64,000 nt of DNA. Origin: Pseudooceanicola endophyticus. Lineage in GTDB: Bacteria > Pseudomonadota > Alphaproteobacteria > Rhodobacterales > Rhodobacteraceae. How positions within the stretch are numbered: position 1 is the first letter of the stretch; every line of letters starts with the position of its first letter. The notes beneath the pieces are model-generated. The model did not search any database, had not been told where the DNA came from, and saw nothing but the letters and a program-made list of their open reading frames with translations. This document shows, piece after piece, positions 63,096-64,000 of this stretch. The translations under genes were made by a program, and so were the position numbers. The DNA is taken from contig NZ_JAHIAB010000007.1 of NCBI RefSeq assembly GCF_018760365.1, positions 124,001 to 188,000 on the forward strand. Reading direction: 5' to 3'.

Positions 63096-64000
63096 TTATC
63101 GCGATTTCGACAGATCCGGCGAAGCCCGGTGCCCTCCCCCATCGGCTCTGGCCTCGGGCGCGCGCGGGAACAGTCGCGCCACCCTTGCGCCCAGACGGTC
63201 GATATAGGTCAGCAGCACCGGCACCACGACCAGCGTCAGCACCGAGGAAGAGATCAGCCCGCCGATCACCGCATGGGCCATCGGCGCGTTCTGCCCCGAG
63301 CCGCCGTGGATGTTCAGCGCCAGCGGCAGCATCCCGAAGATCATCGCCAGCGTGGTCATCACGATGGGCCGGAACCGGGTATGGCCGGCCTCGACGAGGG
63401 CGTCGAACAGGTGCATCCCCGCCCGCACATGCTGGTTGGCGTTGTCGACCAGCAGGATGGCGTTCTTCACCACCAGCCCCATCAGCATGATGAACCCGAT
63501 GGCCGAGAACATGTTCATGGTCGAGCCCCCCACCAGCAGCCCCAGCATCACCCCCACCAGCGCCAGCGGCAGCGAGGACATGATGGCAAAGGGTTGCAGG
63601 AAGCTGCCGAACTGCGAGGCCAGCACCATGTAGATGAAGATCAGCGCCAGCAGCAGCGCGGTGCCGGCGGTGGCCGAGGTCTCGGCAATGTCCTCGGCAT
63701 CCCCGCCCATCGAGGCGGTGTAGCCCGGCGGCAGCGCCAGGGCGGCGATCTTCTTCTTCACCTCGGGCGTCACGTCGCCGGACTTGCGCCCGTCGAGGTT
63801 GGCCTCCACCGTCACCGCGCGCTGGCGGTCGATGCGGGTGATCTCTCCGGGGCCTTCGACGGCGGTGATCTGGGCGATCTGGTCCAGCCGCACCGTGCCC
63901 GAGCCATCGGAATTGGCGACGATCGGCAGGCTGCCAAGCGCCGTCGGATCATCGCGGAAGCGTTTCGGCAGCCGCACCGTCACGTCGATGGAATTGCCCT
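63096..64000 (-). CDS. RND efflux transporter permease, C-terminal part (cut by window)
   Basis: About 300 C-terminal residues of an AcrB/MexB-type proton-driven exporter of the inner membrane. Visible are the docking-domain region (VRLDQIAQITAVEGPGEITRIDRQRAVTVEANL) and the helix bundle TM7-12 (IFIYMVLASQFGSFLQPFAIMSSLPLALVG, FSAIGFIMLMGLVVKNAILLVD, RFRPIVMTTLAMIFGMLPLAL, PMAHAVIGGLISSSVLTLVVVPVL). The reading frame is open at base 64000, so the N-terminal two thirds lie beyond it. Confidence 0.93.
   Translation of the reverse strand, partial: GNSIDVTVRLPKRFRDDPTALGSLPIVANSDGSGTVRLDQIAQITAVEGPGEITRIDRQRAVTVEANLDGRKSGDVTPEVKKKIAALALPPGYTASMGGDAEDIAETSATAGTALLLALIFIYMVLASQFGSFLQPFAIMSSLPLALVGVMLGLLVGGSTMNMFSAIGFIMLMGLVVKNAILLVDNANQHVRAGMHLFDALVEAGHTRFRPIVMTTLAMIFGMLPLALNIHGGSGQNAPMAHAVIGGLISSSVLTLVVVPVLLTYIDRLGARVARLFPRAPEARADGGGHRASPDLSKSR

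Overview
This is a 64 kb stretch of high-GC alphaproteobacterial chromosome. The best fit is the order Rhodobacterales. Indicators are an RpoHII-type heat-shock sigma factor, an opgG-small ORF-opgH glucan operon, a rhomboid-like protein without catalytic residues, and short intergenic palindromic modules. I saw no rRNA, tRNA, CRISPR array, insertion sequence or phage gene. Genes are densely packed with many 4-base start/stop overlaps, and the region looks like ordinary core chromosome plus a few accessory modules.

Layout. 1-6.5 kb: rpoH (cut by the window edge), cobU and a CobC-like phosphatase, a glutathione transferase with an extra cysteine domain, the ComM/YifB ATPase with a near-consensus CtrA site in front, glutathione synthase, YraN and RsmI. 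6.6-16.3 kb: LpoA-like lipoprotein, glnD, murJ, a two-HKD phospholipase D protein, a rhomboid pseudoprotease, trpS and a VOC protein. 16.3-31.5 kb: ilvE behind a possible attenuator, a GNAT enzyme, a hemerythrin protein, a divergent NmrA-type reductase/HxlR pair, aspS, a cyclopropane fatty acid synthase, carB, a 27-residue lipoprotein, a PNPOx-like stress protein, thymidine kinase, a D-2-hydroxyacid dehydrogenase, a CsaA-like protein, proC and YbjN.

31.8-38.5 kb is an iron-uptake region read leftward: exbB-exbD-exbD-tonB, then a complete FatB/YclQ-type siderophore ABC importer (binding protein, two permeases, ATPase). No outer-membrane receptor is in view. 39-43 kb holds the osmoregulated periplasmic glucan operon. 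43.3-51.4 kb holds a class III aminotransferase. After a strongly structured 590-base intergenic region, an operon follows with a NitT/TauT-type importer, an 8-oxoguanine-deaminase-like amidohydrolase and two different 2-oxoglutarate/Fe(II) oxygenases. This looks like an uptake and oxidation pathway for a nitrogen heterocycle, substrate unknown.

51.4-58.4 kb is a three-gene operon: a 1137-residue transglutaminase-like protein, a circularly permuted ATP-grasp fused to an alpha-E domain, and a small transglutaminase. This family arrangement is predicted to make and process peptide-like products, but its product is unknown. 58.5-64 kb: GNAT, Tex, a dienelactone-hydrolase-family enzyme, a small membrane protein and the end of an RND efflux pump.

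The strongest leads are the two accessory modules (45.3-51.4 and 51.4-58.4 kb), the ilvE leader, the structured region at 44.7-45.3 kb, the three-copy palindromic repeat family, the CtrA-like site before comM and the rhomboid pseudoprotease. All functional calls come from reading motifs; no database search was run.
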